Origin: Plazaster borealis
Lineage: Eukaryota; Echinodermata; Asteroidea; Forcipulatida; Labidiasteridae
Length of the DNA stretch: 64,000 bases
NCBI GenBank assembly: GCA_021014325.1
Contig: CM037472.1
Span: forward strand, 38,402,234-38,466,233
Reading direction: 5' to 3'
Shown here one piece after another: positions 1 to 25,322 of this stretch; within the stretch, counting starts at the first letter, position 1, and every line of letters begins with the position of its first letter. Under the pieces are notes generated by a model. The model worked only from the letters and a program-made list of their open reading frames with translations. It was not told the DNA's origin and made no database searches. The position numbers and the translations under genes were made by a program.

Positions 1-235
1 TATTATTGTCCCACCCGATTTCCTACCTCCCGCCTAGGTAGTAGTTAATAAGCAGGACAGTACTTTTCAGGACGATGAGAAGTCTCCCGAATTCCGAATA
101 TTCTACTCTACGGCAGTAGAATAAAAAGCAAGACAAGTTCTCAAAGTACAAAATCTACCTAGCAAGTAGATACACATGGTGTTACCGCAAACCAAATATA
201 TATTGACACCTCACCATGCAATGCCTCAAATCCTA
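1..235. repeat. Repeat family H copy (histone-like stem-loop family)
   Basis: Closely similar to 49900-50130: both share TTTCCTACCTCC, ACGGCAGTAGAATAAA, GCAAGACAAGTTCTCAAAG, ACACATGGTGTTAC and CCTCACCATGCAATGCCTCAAA. The stem-loop near position 61-75 is degraded here. A partial copy lies at 3145-3310. Confidence 0.7.
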
Positions 236-499
236 TATGAACTTGACAATTAACAATAGGCCGTCAGCTGAAGCTCTAAAAAAAAACCCGGCATTTGCGG
301 GATAAGATTTTGTTGACAGTTCTAGCCACTTAAGTATATTCCGAAATGTTCTCTATAAAGGAAACTCTGCAGCTTTCGTGTAAATGGTGGGACTTCAATG
401 TCGAAGGTGTCTCTAAATAATGTACACGATTTAGGCGGAGTTATCTCTCGGCTTAGTTTTATAAGCTGCTTAAATTTAAAGGAACATTACAGAATTGGT

Positions 500-800
500 T
501 TTTGCTCACAAAACAGTTGCTGGCAGTGTAAGCACTTTATATAATCCACCATATACATAAATTGACAAACCTGTGGAAGTTTGAGATCGATCGGCCATCT
601 GGGTCACGAGAAAATAGTGAAAAACCGATTACACATTTGCATGTGTTATACAATGCATGAATAAAACGCTCATGAGCGATAAACTCCAATCGGAAATTAG
701 TTTTATTTATTTCTCATCAAATATGACATTTCAGACAAATATTTCTAAGGATGTTTTCTACTATCATCATCATTAGACCGTGTAAGTTTTATGTAAAGTT
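500..800. repeat. TTAA-element subfamily C fragment
   Basis: Shares GACAAACCTGTGGAAGTTTGAG, a variant of TTGGTCAT, and CACGAGAAAATAGTGAAAA with the complete copies at 41099-41436 and 48819-49161. The ends are degraded. Confidence 0.5.
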
Positions 801-1747
801 TAAAATGTAAGTTTTATGTAGATCTTAAAGAAATTTTTAATTACCAGTTCTGTAACTTGCCTTTAAGAATGCTGCTTACGTAAATTAATTTCCTACGCAG
901 AGTCTAGCATTTGGAAAACGTGTCTTTGCTTAACGCAATAATGTGCGCTGAAAGCAGCTCTCGAGATCGACCCCTGGTTTACAGATTTTTGAAATTGTTA
1001 TTCAGTAATTGGGAAACTATGTTGCTCAGTTTCTCTAAGAGACTAAAAATACTTTACAAGTACTGTGGCATTTTGGTATTTGAGAAGCATACAACGGGAG
1101 TACGAAGACATGGGGACGCTGAATGCCCGAAATACCGAATGAAATTCCGCCCCGATTATTAAAGTTGGGATCTCGAGATGTTTTATTCAGTCATTTTGAT
1201 ATGAGTCTCTTGTCTTTTTAAATTAAAATTAAAAGAACAACAAATGAGCGAAAATAACTGGGCCCAACTTCATAAAGCTATAATTTAGCAGAAGATATCG
1301 CTCAGAAGAAAATTCCACTGCGAAGCAAACCATGAGCGGGGTACGCGACAATAGCAGCTGGTAACATCTTTCTGCTTAGCATTCGGTTTGTTTTGTACTT
1401 AAGAAACATTTTCGTGCTTACAAAGGCTTTATGACATTGGCCCCTGTTTCATACTTGTTTACGCTACATTTATAATTATGAAAGGGCAATATAGACAAGT
1501 TTTAACCACACGAATCAAATAAGCCTCGATTCAATTAACAGTACAAGGACTGGTGATGTGTCTAGTACCGGCGAGTCACCCTGACGTCAATGCAGTTCTT
1601 TGGAGCCATAATGTAACAATGGGCAAGCTCATAATTATTTCAAAAGCAAAACATGTTTTTAAAATTATTTCTTTTCACGTCTACGCAAGTGGAACCCTTT
1701 GGGGAAACTTCGTCACAGTCACAATTATGCTCCCGGCGACATAAGTA

Positions 1748-2115
1748 TTAAAGGCACTGAACACGTTTGGAAATTGTCAAAGACTTCGCACTTGGTGTAT
1801 CCCAACATATGCATACAATAACAAGCCTGTGAAAATTTGGGCTCAATTGGTCATCGAAGTTGCAAGAAAATGATGAAAGAATAAACACCCTTGTTGTACA
1901 AATTTGTGTGCTTTCAGATAGGAATAAAAACTTCTTGCAAGAAGTTTTTATTATTTTAGTGAGAAATTACCTCTTTCTCAAAAACTACGTTACTTCAGAG
2001 GGAGTCGTTTCCTACAATGTTTATACTATCAACAGCTCTCTGTTGCTTGTTACTAAGTAAGTTTTTATGCTGATATTTGTTTTGAATCATTACCAAACGT
2101 GTACGATACCTTTAA
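1748..2115 (+). mobile_element. TTAA-flanked short element, subfamily A, copy 1
   Basis: Bounded by TTAA at 1748-1751 and 2112-2115. Terminal inverted repeats are of the form AGGCACTGAACACGTTTGG against CCAAACGTGTACGATACCT. Noncoding. The centre holds a perfect 30-base palindrome at 1923-1952. Related copies: 3364-3746, 16907-17257, 32451-32836, 44507-44880, 54616-55045. Confidence 0.85.
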
Positions 2116-2955
2116 ATTGTATCAGTCACCTCACCATAAGAAGAGGTATTCATGTAACGTTTTTGTTCGAAGGAAAACAAGAGAAGCTCCAATCCCACCC
2201 CACCCAAAAGCCCTAATGACGTTTTAAAAACTCACGTAAAAAGAAAAAAAAGAAGAAAAAAGTATCGGGTCTACTTTCAGAACGGAAAGTGTTCAAGCTG
2301 TGACTAAGAACACTATATTCTTTGTGGTTATATTCTACAAAATTGTACTCACTCTAATCCAATGTGTTGCATGGCGTCGTGTAAAGGTTAAAGACAAGGG
2401 GGCAGTTAAGCACTTTGGCAACTGATTACAGCCAGTCCTATTGACTCTGATGGTTAATCATTATACATGTAGTCATTAGGCCTATGTTAGTCCACAAACT
2501 ACGCTATTATGATTAGTTTGGTGGTAAAGGATCGAACCTATCAAAATCACGCACTGAGAGTTTGGGGGGGGGGGGTAGCTGCGTGTAAGCTTAGCTTGAT
2601 GCCCGTATTAACGTGGGAGGGAGAGGCGAGATAACAATGTTTAACCGTAATAAATGTCTAATCAGCCAGGGGAATAAGCTCGATGAGACCATGGAGGAAT
2701 GAACTCAAAACATGCCACTGAGTGAGTGATGCTCCTTGATAGAAGCATCCGTGTGGAATATTCCTCTCGTGTAACCTTTTACCATCCTTCCATGGTTCAA
2801 CTGTTTCTCTGAGATCAATCTCCCCGCACCTTACACCACGGTATCGTTCAATTCCAGCTGTCTGACGTCATGAGGCGGTTCTGATGATTAAGCTTTAAGG
2901 GTTTGGCCATTGATCTAGTGAGATCACATGAATCTAGATTAATCGTGACGACAGA
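2116..2955. other. Unassigned intergenic DNA
   Basis: No coding frame or recognised element. A run of 12 G lies at about 2563-2574 and purine-rich tracts near 2240. Confidence 0.4.
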
Positions 2956-3060
2956 AAGGCAAGGTTTCAATATTTATAATCTGGAGGTTGTTGGTTTAAT
3001 TCCCACTTTAGTCAATTTTTCTTTGTTCAACCCCAAATATTTATAATTCACAGTTATCAT
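2956..3060 (+). repeat. tRNA-like SINE fragment
   Basis: Contains AATCTGGAGGTTGTTGGTTTAATTCCC followed by TTTAGTCAATTTTTCTTTGTTCAACCCC. The same series appears on the minus strand at 29035-29145 with a better preserved tRNA-like head. Confidence 0.6.
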
Positions 3061-3363
3061 CAACTGATGCAAGGTCTATAATTGAATGCCTTTTTACGCA
3101 TTTCCTTGCTTTTATTAAACCCATTCAAAATTAATTTTCCTTGTCGTACGGTAGGCCCTACTTCTATAAAAAAAAATTGACAATAATAAAGAGGACAACA
3201 TTTCGCGGTAGTAGAATGATAGCAAGACAAGAATCTTCACAGCAATTATAGATAATAAATGCCACATGGTGTTGCCGCAGACCAGATAGGACATTCAGTA
3301 AGGTTACAAACAAATCTAAAATAAAAAGAGCGACAACAACGCAAGCAGGTTGATGTCCGTACT

Positions 3364-3746
3364 TAGAGGCACTGAACAGTGAACACGTTTGGAAATTGTC
3401 AAAGACCAGTGTTCCCACCTGGTGTATCCCAACATATGCATAAAATAACAAGCCCGTGAAAACATGGGTTCAATTGGTCATCGAAGTTGCAAGAAAATGA
3501 TGAAACAAAAAACACCCTTGTTGTACAAATTTGTGTGCTTTCAGATAGGAATAAAAACTTCTTGCAAGAACTTTTTATTATTTTTTTAGTGAGAAATTAC
3601 CTCTCTCTCAAAAACTACGTTACTTCAGAGGGAGTCGTTTCCTACAATGTTTTATACTATCAACAGCTCCCCGTTGCTTGTTACCAAGTAAGTTTTTATG
3701 CTAGTATTTGTTTTGAGTCATTACCAAACGTGTACGATACCTTTAA
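3364..3746 (+). mobile_element. TTAA-flanked short element, subfamily A, copy 2
   Basis: Same layout as the copy at 1748: the left end is mutated (TAGAGGCACTG with a small insertion), the right end is CCAAACGTGTACGATACCT then TTAA at 3743-3746. The central palindrome is nearly intact around 3550-3580. Confidence 0.8.
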
Positions 3747-4870
3747 AGGATGTTGGTTTGAAGTTTGAGTATTACAAACTAACAGCTTTTTGAGGCTTGT
3801 GGTTTATTTACTGCTTTGATTAGTTCGGATGAAAGAGATAGCACCTGCCGAAACCTCTGGCATGATTGTAAAGCAGTTTGTTGTCAGAGATTTAACGATA
3901 CACTTTTGAGCTTGAGCAGTAAACATGTGATGTGTTATTTTAGGCTGCAGGCCTAAACTCTGGTACACCGTTGTCAACTGAGACTGAAACGAATATTCTG
4001 TAGAAAAAAAAGAAGAAGGGGAAAACACGAGTGCCTTTTTCTGAATCAATACACACGATGTCTGTGCTATAGCCGCAATGTCGTCATTGCGATAATTATT
4101 CCCACGCTGAGAGAATCTTAATATCGATTGTCAATACTGGGAAGGTATAAAAATACATTCGGTGTACGAAGGAACCATTAGGGAATTCCGCCTGTCTACC
4201 TCGCCACTGAAAAAAACCACCTCCAGGTTCTCCGATGGATAAAGTATGCCTCAAGTGTCACCGCGGAGAAGAGAAATTCTGCCCGAGAGATCAATTCCTG
4301 GTTTGAATTCTGTTCTTGGGGAGACTGCCCAAGAAAAACAAGCGATCTGTAAGGTCTAGGGGCTGGAGAGAATGTTCAGACGCGGGGGAGAACAGCATTC
4401 GTGCGTGGGCTCACCAGTAGATGTTCATCCATCTTAGAGCTCGGAAGCTGCTTGATTTCTGCTGTGGAAGACACGAGCTAAAAGTCAAATCATGTTGGAC
4501 ATTGAATATCATCCACAGGAACACACGGTGCCGCCATGGACGGGTATGTCTATAGTACCTAAGAAACTGCATACGTCATATTTTGTGTGTGTGAGAAAAC
4601 AGTGTGTACAATAAGTCATACGGAGTCGATATGAGTATACGAAACTGGTACTGTAATATTCGTTGTTATCCCGGTTTTTAATATATATTTTTAGATTCGT
4701 TGTTATCCCGGTTTTTAATTATGTTTAGTACATTTTTTGTTGAGGAGAGGGGGGGGGAGGGGTGTTGTGTTTTTAAAGATGGAAGAATTTGTTTAAAGAC
4801 TGATGATCGATATGGTTTCAGAGTGTCAAGGGCATCGGTTAGTGTTTCATAAAATTATGACCAGACTCCT
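3747..4870. other. Unassigned intergenic DNA
   Basis: No supported gene. A short direct repeat of TTCGTTGTTATCCCGGTTTT occurs near 4661 and 4697. Confidence 0.4.
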
Positions 4871-4879
4871 GCGGTTTGC

Positions 4880-5585
4880 ATTATTATTGTTATTATTTTT
4901 ATTTATGTTATCATTTGTCTACTTTTGGCAATGAATCCACGTGACAGTCTGAAGATATGTGACGGGAAGAGCGAAACCAAATATTGCCATCACCTGTGAG
5001 GTTTCTGCTGCAAGCAGTGTGCATGTGTCGTGCCATTTGCAAGAATGTAGGCCTACACGAAACAACACTGCTGGTTTCCAAATACTCTATAAAATACTTT
5101 ATAAAATACTTTATAAAATTCTAAATAACTCGGCTTAGTTTCCTTTCTTTTATGCATTCCTGCCTTATTACCAATCTGTGGAGTTATATAATATTCATGT
5201 CGTCCCTCTTCAAAACCCCTTCTATCATTGTTGTTATTACCACCTTTGTTTTAGTTTTATTTTCATCAGTTTTATTTCGTCGTTTAACTTATTCCTCTTT
5301 AAGTTAAAATGTTAATATTTGTTTGTTTTTTGTTTTGTTTTGTATTTGTCAGATGGGCATTTCAATACAAGCCTCCTTTTGGCTTCTGAAAATGCCCCCA
5401 TATTGGTTTAATCCGTATCCATTTCATTATATTATTTTCAAGTCAATTATTTTCTTGTTTTCATTATTTATTTATTTTTCTCTAAATCAGTTTTTGATTT
5501 AAATCATTGTTCAAATTTGTTTATTGTTCTCCTTTTTATTTCACCAATATGGAAATAAATGTCGAGTTGAATTGAATTGAATTGA
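4880..5585 (+). mobile_element. Non-LTR retrotransposon 3' end with pentanucleotide tail
   Basis: T-rich noncoding DNA ending in AATATGGAAATAAATG and a short (GAATT)n tail at about 5566-5585, a typical 3' UTR and tail of a LINE on the plus strand. No reverse transcriptase frame survives in this copy. Confidence 0.45.
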
Positions 5586-5713
5586 AACAATTATTGATGT
5601 TTCATTATGCAGCATCCACGTTGCAATTTCGAGGTCAATAAAAGAGCACTTTGTATTAAAATAATCTGTCATTAAGAAATTTCTGTTGTACTATGGCAAT
5701 TTGTAATAGTTAG

Positions 5714-5975
5714 TACACTCTAAAAACTCACGGATCAGAATTGACCCGAATTCCGGGTCCCAGGAGGACCTGACCTGGGTCAGGACCCATGTCTGGGTCA
5801 GGCTGACGGGAAAGTGGTTTAAAAATGGGATTTTAACTCGGATTCTGCGTCATTTTTATCAATTTCTGGGAAATTTTGACACAGAATCTGGATCATACTG
5901 ACTCAGAAATGGGTCAGACCCCACAGGACCCGAATCCGGGTCATCCCTGACCCGGAAGTTGTTCAGAGTAGTGAC
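5714..5975. mobile_element. Short inverted-repeat element with CACTCTAAAAA-type end
   Basis: The left end ACTCTAAAAACTCACGGA and right end GACCCGGAAGTTGTTCAGAGT are imperfect inverted repeats. The interior has repeated palindromic motifs such as GACCCGAATTCCGGGTC. Noncoding. Confidence 0.6.
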
Positions 5976-6639
5976 CCACTTGGGTAATGATCGACTGCAC
6001 AAGTCCCGCGCATTTTGTTTAAAGTACGGTAATGCGTTTGGAACCTACAGGTTCCCAAAAATGTTCAAGTAGGCCCTATACGCACGGAACTTGAACGGTC
6101 TATTGTTGTCAAGAAAACGTCGAAAATACAGTGGTACTTTTAATTCAACCGATAATTGTTGGTAGAGTAAAAAACCCGGTAGTAGAAGTTAGACAATTTC
6201 GAGTACTTTCGACTTCATTTCTTACACCAAACCGAACGATGGGCTGCGCCTTTCAATGAGGTGCGTTACCGGGAAAGTGTTGTTTCTCTATTCTTTAGAA
6301 TTCTGTTTGTGTGTGGATAGGTCAATAAACCAGACTTCAACTGAAATTAACCCCAAAGAGAAGAATGGATTGTCGTTATGCTTCGGGTCTTACATTATGT
6401 TGACTCTCCCTCTAGTTTCATACTGATGCTTTTTACACAATGTGGTGAAGACACCCCCCCCCCGAAAACGAAGTAAAAAAAGGCCCCAGATAATATTTTT
6501 TTAACCAAAGGTATTATACAAACAGCTACCGCAGCCTACTTCGTTTTGCTTGATCTCTTTTGCAAACTGAATATATACTGCATAAAGGTCTGGACCTCCA
6601 TTGAAATTACCACACCGATGCTTATAAGGGTCATGTTGC

Positions 6640-7275
6640 CTTGGATTGGGCGATTTGGGTTATAAAAAGCGTTTGAAAGCGTTCGTTATGAAATGAATAT
6701 GGTTGGAAAGATATAGGCATCGTAGATGTTTGGTAATGACTCTGATAATTAATGGCAACAAAAACTTAATTTGTAAGAAGAACAGCAGCTTTGGATAGTA
6801 TCATGCATTTAGAGAAACTTTTCACTTCGAAGTAGGCCTACTGCGGTTATGGAAAAATATATCACTTTTTATCCCACAAAACATTTGAATCTGAAAAGCG
6901 TTACACGTAACGCTTCTCAGAGTGTGTATTCCAATGCAGATTATTTTTCCTGCGTGGACATAACCGCTCCAGATTTTCGGCAATATCTCAAAAACGCTAC
7001 AACCTTTTGAAATGAAATTTCCACAGGTTAGTTTCATGGTATATCGTTATATCTACAACTAGGGGATTACAGGTTTGAAACAAACAATAGGCTCCAATTA
7101 CCAAACGTGGTACGATGCCTTTAAAAGTAGAATATAATGATCCACACAAATGTGCCTCGAAGTTGTGTGGTTTTCCTTTTACTCCGCCATTTTGTAGAAC
7201 CAATTTGTTGACTCCACAAAATGGCTGACTGTGATAGTTCACGAAGTAAAAGGAAAACCACGCAACATGTCCCTT
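6640..7275. mobile_element. Foldback element D, interrupted copy
   Basis: Flanks the element at 6715-7124. The left part (TATAAAAAGCG, ATGGTTGGAAAGATAT) and right part (AATATAATGATCCACACAAATG, then a hairpin around GTGGTTTTCCTTTTACT at 7170-7256) match the continuous copy at 10905-11115. Confidence 0.65.
6715..7124 (-). mobile_element. TTAA-element subfamily B, copy 1
   Basis: Ends AGGCATCGTAGATGTTTGG and CCAAACGTGGTACGATGCCT followed by TTAA at 7121-7124. The interior is shared with 55579-55991 (AATATCTCAAAAACGCTAC, CCAGATTTTCGGCAATAT on one strand or the other). It sits inside foldback element D. Confidence 0.75.
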
Positions 7276-7369
7276 TCAGAAGGAATTTCTTTTCGAGATG
7301 CGGCATTACAGTCAACGCTCGTTATAAAGTGTACTGATATGAAGAGGTTCAGCTTATAAAGCGTGAGTT

Positions 7370-7480
7370 CGGGTCCTTCGGATGGGACGTAAAGTTGTGG
7401 GTCCCGTGTGTTGTGTAATGCACGCGAAAGAACCCAAGAACTCCTGAAGACGATCAGAGCATACTGATAATAATAATAAT
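7370..7480 (+). repeat. SINE body fragment
   Basis: GGATGGGACGTAAAGTTGTGG, GTGTTGTGTAATGCACGCGAAAGAACCCA match the body of the full SINE at 52460-52881. Confidence 0.6.
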
Positions 7481-10317
7481 AATAAATATGATTTATAATG
7501 CGCCAAATCCACTCTGCAGAGTGCTCAAGGCGCAATGGAAGAAAGAGAAGGGACAAATGAAGAATTAATAATAGGAACATATTAATAGGTGAGTCTAACG
7601 TTTAAATGTGTGTCAAGAAGTGCAATGCAATTTCTATAACCAGAGAAGAACATTCCATAGAGCTGGACCAGCAAAAGCAAAAGCCCGTTCCCCATAGTAG
7701 ATAGATTTGGGAATAACTAACCAACCAGAGTTGAACGTAAAGATCTGACAGGAGTGTATTTGTGAACTAGAGACCAACATTGTTGAGGAGAGAACCATTT
7801 TAATCGAGAAGACAAAGAAGCAATATTTTAAATATGATTTAATTCTTTACTTGTAACCACTTGTAACCAGAGTGGGAGGAGTGATAGGGGTATTTTTTAG
7901 AGAGGTTTTTAGAGGGTGACAAGCGTTTTTGGCTTTTTTGGATGGGAGACTGGACTGGGTCTGGGGTAAGTGCAGGGCATTCCAAAATCAAATCAAGAAA
8001 GAAATTAGGAAATTACTAATTTTTTTATACTAGTTTTTTTGTTAATGTTTTCCTAATGAATATAAAATTGCGAAGTTGGTACCTTACAGATCTACAAATG
8101 CTGGAAATTTGATGAGACATTGTCATGCCAGAATCCAACATTACTCCTAGGTTGCGGACACATTGACACACCAGCCAGAGAAAGAGAGAGATTCCAGATT
8201 GACTTTAAATTGACTTTACTTAACTACTTAACTGAACCAAATAAAAGAAACAAAGATTTGGGTTTTGGATTAATGAATGAGAGTTCAGCCAGGAATGGAC
8301 GCCAAACAAACAAGGCGGGTGGCTGCATTTGTAGCATGTAGCATCAGCCTGCATGAAGGAAAGATAAAGTGAAGGAAAATATAAGTTGGATATGATATGC
8401 GTATATGTGATAATTGATATTATGGCGTCAATCAGGTAAACAGAAATAAAATACCCCCGCCAGAAAAATAAGGTGGGCCACCGCGAGAGAGGAGAGGTGA
8501 TACACAGTGAGAGGCAGTCTATGTGGGTTTGATACAGTGAACAAAAAAAGATGATGAAAACCTTCAAGATACTGACCTCTAACACCGAATGAACGACCTC
8601 TAACACCGAATGAACGGAGGGTGTTCAGCAAAACAGAATGGTTGACGGTGTCGAATAGCATGATGACATTATTTGGTAAGTTCCCGGGAAGGATGGAGTT
8701 GGACACGTTGACCAGGAGGGTTTCGGACACTGTGGTGAGGACGATATGCAGATGAAAGGGATCAAATAAATTGCATAAAAAAAATAAAAAAAATCATTGA
8801 AAAAACAAAAAAACAAGAATTTCAAGAATTTTAAACAGAAATTGGACAATTAGAGACAGGAGGGTAGTTTTGGAGAATGTCTGGATTTTGGAAATTTTTG
8901 GAGAGGAGTGGAGTGAGAACAGTCTTCAGACAAGAAGAAGGGCCTGGTCAATGCTTCATTAAAATTAACTATGAATAATAATGGGAGCAAATGTAGATGA
9001 ACAATCTTTCAACAGAATGGTGAATTTGAGGTCTAATTGACATGACTTAGGGAATATTTTGGATCTATAGGAGGATATGGGGGGATGTGGGCTGCAGAGT
9101 CATAGGGAGAGGGATGCAGAGAGAGGTTGAGGTAGCGATTTAGCGATTCATCTGGAGAAAGACTGTCGCAGAAAACCGGATGAAAAAACTGGATGAACCA
9201 TGACCATCGGTATGACACGGTAAAGGGGAGGTATGACTTGCGGTTCAAAAGACGAAAGGCGAGAGACGAGAGAGAAGAGAAGCTGCGATTGGCGCTGCTC
9301 GCTGCCGACGACTCCATCGTGAGTGTTGTAATCAACGTTTTAAACAACAACGAAGCCGTTCCTTTGAGTCTTTTGAGTGCACCTGTCTTCTTTTAGTTTA
9401 CCGTTGGAACGCCATTTACGTTTTACGTTCAACGTTTTCCTCTTTCTTTGCTCATGGAGATACGTTTCCTCTTCATTACAGTCATTTGACTTCTCTCTTG
9501 ATCTTTCTAGCGTGAAAATCTGAAAAAATCAAAGAGTGTGCTAAGCTGAAGATTGTACATCTCACTACATACACTATCCGTATCGCCATCCAGCATGCAT
9601 TGGGTGTGGCTATCCATGCTGCTCTATCAATTGCCTTGATGTTGCTGCAGGTGAACGTGGAATGAATCAGTCCGAAGAGGTTTTTCATGTCGAAGCCAGC
9701 AGGTGATGTGTGAGCTGATTGGTCTGAGATACAGCAACAGCAGACCAGAGAGCACATCATCATCAGAGTTCCGCATGATGACAGCATCAAGTGATCCTTT
9801 ATCATGGGTAGAAGTGACGAGCTGGAGAGATGACCCACTACTACTAGAAGATCATTGACTATGTGTGTTCTGCGATGTAGTATTGTTGAGATGTGTTCTC
9901 ATCTCACCTGTGATCACGACATCACGACAGGTGATTGTAGATCACAACCGTCTCAGTCACGTCAGAGAAATGCAAGAAATGAGAGAAGGACTGATTACCA
10001 GGTGGAACAATAAAATCAGAATGTCCAGGATTAAAAGAAGATTTAAATAGTTCCGATAATATTCAAAGGTGTGGTCTTCTTGTGATGGGTTGATTACAAA
10101 CTCGAGATCGTTCTGTAGAGAGAAATCCTACCCCACCTCCGCGCTTGGAGACTCTAGGACGATGGAGAAAGGTATAACCACTTGGGCAAAGATCCGCAAT
10201 GACTGCGTCATCTGAAGCGGTTAACCATGTTTCACAGATACATGTAAAATCAAAATGGTGATCTAAGACAAAGTCGTGGAAGATAGAGGATGGTCGAAAC
10301 GTTGAGTCGTTAACCAC
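7464..10317 (-). mobile_element. Decayed non-LTR retrotransposon, minus strand
   Basis: Pieces are in the expected order on the minus strand. An endonuclease-type fragment is at 10317-10063 (ICETWL, LCPSGYTFLHRPRVSKRGGG). A reverse-transcriptase fragment is at 8730-8428 (FDTVNHSVLLNTLRSFGVRG). A 3' end with TTGGCGCATTATAAAT and an ATT-rich tail is near 7464-7500. Stops and shifts break the frame throughout, and a 21-base tandem duplication repeats RSFGVRG. The regions between (8740-10060) have only short open frames. This is a dead CR1/L2-type relative by motif; the clade is inferred. Confidence 0.65.
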
Positions 10318-10390
10318 CGGTTCTTTTCAGAACCAACACTACTCAAAAGAGATATTCACATGATGCTACCGCAAACCTCTGTTAGTTAAC
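10300..10390 (+). repeat. Repeat family H copy with intact stem-loop
   Basis: A stem-loop with a 6-base stem and TTTC loop lies at 10319-10334, followed by CCAACACTACTCAAAAGAGA and TGATGCTACCGCAAACC. Confidence 0.7.
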
Positions 10391-10424
10391 AAAATAACCC
10401 AGTACACATAATTATAAGAGAAGG

Positions 10425-10628
10425 GGTTCGCCCTGATGTTTCTGGCAGTGACTGCTGAATGCGCCGCAGCACCTTGTAAACCAATTAGAAGGTGCTACAT
10501 AAATGGGTCTCTTAATTAGAAAAATAGCTCTATCCTGTTGCAAAACAGATAATGAGCACTTTGCTACGTCCCCATAGGGGTGTGTAAAGCGCTTTATAAG
10601 AACCCAGTATTATTATTATTTATTATTA
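10425..10628 (+). repeat. SINE 3' half
   Basis: Contains AGAGAAGGGGTTCGCCC, CAGCACCTTGTAAACC and the terminal GCGCTTTATAAGAACCCAG followed by (ATT)n, matching the 3' half of 52460-52881. Confidence 0.75.
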
Positions 10629-10629
10629 T

Positions 10630-10772
10630 CATAAAGAGTACATTCCGAAGTCCAGAATCTCATTTCTGCTTTGTGTTTCTTTGTTTTGCTGGCTTCTTAT
10701 AAGTTCCTGTTATAACGATGTAATTTGTCCAGTCCCAGCGATCTTGTTGTAACGAAAATCAACTGTATAGAA
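10630..10772 (-). mobile_element. Tc1/pogo-like short element fragment
   Basis: Reverse-orientation match to 45359-45561 (AGTACATTC, CAGAATCTCATTTCTG, TTTCTTTGTTTTGCTG, CAGTCCCAGCGATCTTG). The last complete part ends AACTGTA. Confidence 0.6.
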
Positions 10773-10904
10773 AAGGGCATCCATGAACAGTGGTACCAAA
10801 CGTCAGTTCATAGATAGAAACTTGGCCCGAAGACTATTTATGCAAGTTGAGTTTCTATGTAAGACCAGCAGCTTATATAACCTGCTGATAGGACCAGCGC
10901 AGGC

Positions 10905-11115
10905 AATGTGTCACATTGGGCTATAAAAAGCGTTTGTTATGAAATGGTATGGTTGGAAAGATATTTTAAAAGTAAAATATAATGATTCACATAAATATCA
11001 CTCGAAAGTACACGGTCTGCCATTTTGTAACCACCAACCTTTCGACTCCACAAAATGGCGGATCATGTTCCGCTGGTTGTATTTCGAGAGGCAAAATTAT
11101 ATTTTGTGAATCACT
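10905..11115. mobile_element. Foldback element D, uninterrupted copy
   Basis: Internal inverted repeat around GCCATTTTGT and ACAAAATGGCGGA. It carries ATTTTAAAAGTAAAATATAATG at about 10963-10982, the uninterrupted counterpart of the split site at 6714/7121. Confidence 0.65.
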
Positions 11116-11254
11116 ACTCACTAATTACATCATATACTGTATAGGTGTTTTAGTGCATGAACAACTCTTCAAAAGGATAAGGAACAATTCCAAATTCCAG
11201 CAACATTTTACGAGATTTGATGGCAAAAAGCCTCAGTAAGTTGTTGAGGTATAG

Positions 11255-23743
<12,489 letters not shown>

Positions 23744-24096
23744 AAACAAAAAATTGTCCCACCGGCAATGGTCAGTAGAAACCAGTCCATCACCATTAAC
23801 CCTAAAGAAACACTAAAATGTATACTTAAGAAAATCATTCAAAGAAACTTAAGATAATTCTTCATCATTTTTAAAGGATTTGATCTCAACAAGTTCTCGT
23901 AAAAAAACATTAATAAGATGTAAATCATTTCTTGTATTTTGTAATTTCTCGATTAATGACATGTTCCTGGAATTATTTGCACAAGTCACTATCCCTGATA
24001 CAAAGGTTGCATCATTTAAAAGAGTATTGTAACAATAAACAAAAAGATTCATGTGAGATGTAAGATTATCATATACAACACTGTAATTGTGTGATT

Positions 24097-24125
24097 AATA
24101 AATTTAAAACAAACAAATAAATAAA
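24097..24125 (+). promoter_or_regulatory. Poly(A) signals of the rBAT-like gene
   Basis: AATAAA occurs at 24097-24102 and twice, overlapping, at 24116-24125. These lie 354-382 bases after the stop codon of the upstream ten-exon gene, in AT-rich DNA. The placement suits 3' end formation; no transcript evidence is available here. Confidence 0.5.
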
Positions 24126-25140
24126 GATGAACCTAAGATTCTTTTCCATTGAGGCAAAAGACTGGAGCAACGCAAGACAATTTTACAAACAGAGCAACTA
24201 TGTTGAAAATCATCAAGTTCTTACCAGCACTGGCTCTCTTCACAGCAACCAAGATTTATATGAGATATATTAACATGGCGAAACCACAAACCTCTCTACA
24301 TTGTTTTCCAACTTTGAATGCAATCCGTAAGCCCAAAATATTCCGACCAATCCATACCAATCCATACCATTGCACTACCCAAAATGGGTCGGCCAGGGCA
24401 TGCAGATAATCAGTGGAGAAGCTCGACATTCATACGCTCAAAAGACTTGGACAAAATATTTTGTTTCTCGTTATAACTAGATCGCTGGGACCGGCCAAAT
24501 TACCTCTTTATAACAGAACAGCAAAACAAAGAAAGACAATGTAGAAATAAGATTCTGGACTTCAGAATGTACTGTTTATAAGCAGAACCTCTTTATAACA
24601 GTGCTCTTTATAACAAGGGTTGTTTGTAATGATTTAGTTTATTGACAATAATTTGACTAAGCTAGCTGGTGTCTCAGGTGTATCTGACTAAGATTTGATC
24701 CTAAAAAGACATCCTCGTCTTACTGACTGTGAAGTTACGAGCGTTATTTCTATCAATATAACCTGGTATAGTTCTAGATATACTACTTTAAACTGAGTTT
24801 TCTCAAAATGAATAACAATTTTTGTTTTAAATAAATATGTTCACTGACAAAAATGATGTCCAATGAGTCTAGTTGGACGTGTGTGTAACTTTCTAATTTG
24901 AACCAAAATACTGAGAAACTGCCCGGTAAACATCTTCTTTACATCACAGATAAGAGTAGATATATCTCAAGATTTTGATGATGTGTTTATGCATTGAAAG
25001 ACACTTTTGCTCTATTGTATAAAGAGATACATTGTATTACTTTCTCATCGTTCAGAGAAGGATCAAGTATTAAAATGTTGACCTAACGAGTTTACACCTT
25101 TGTATTAAAAGTACTTCACTAACCAGTATTGTAAAGACCA

Positions 25141-25322
25141 GGGCCCAATTTCATAGAGCTGCTTAAGCACAAAAACTAGCTAAGCACAACAAAATTATGC
25201 TTAGCAGAATATGGTTACCAGCCAAACTACTATGTCATATGTACAATCTTAGACTGGTTTCCTGCTCATTTCTGCTAAGCAGAAATTTGTTAAGCAACAT
25301 TTTGTGCTTAAGCAGTGGGCCC
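25141..25322. mobile_element. GGGCCCAATTTC-family foldback element
   Basis: Starts GGGCCCAATTTCATAGAGCT and ends TGCTTAAGCAGTGGGCCC; the arms can pair. Related pieces: 20786-20830, 50152-50396, 53930-54005, 56880-57000, 61548-61790, 63560-63690. Confidence 0.65.

Noticed and set aside
911..1162. 83-codon frame
   Set aside because: No recognisable protein features, no splice context and flanked by repeats; expected by chance.
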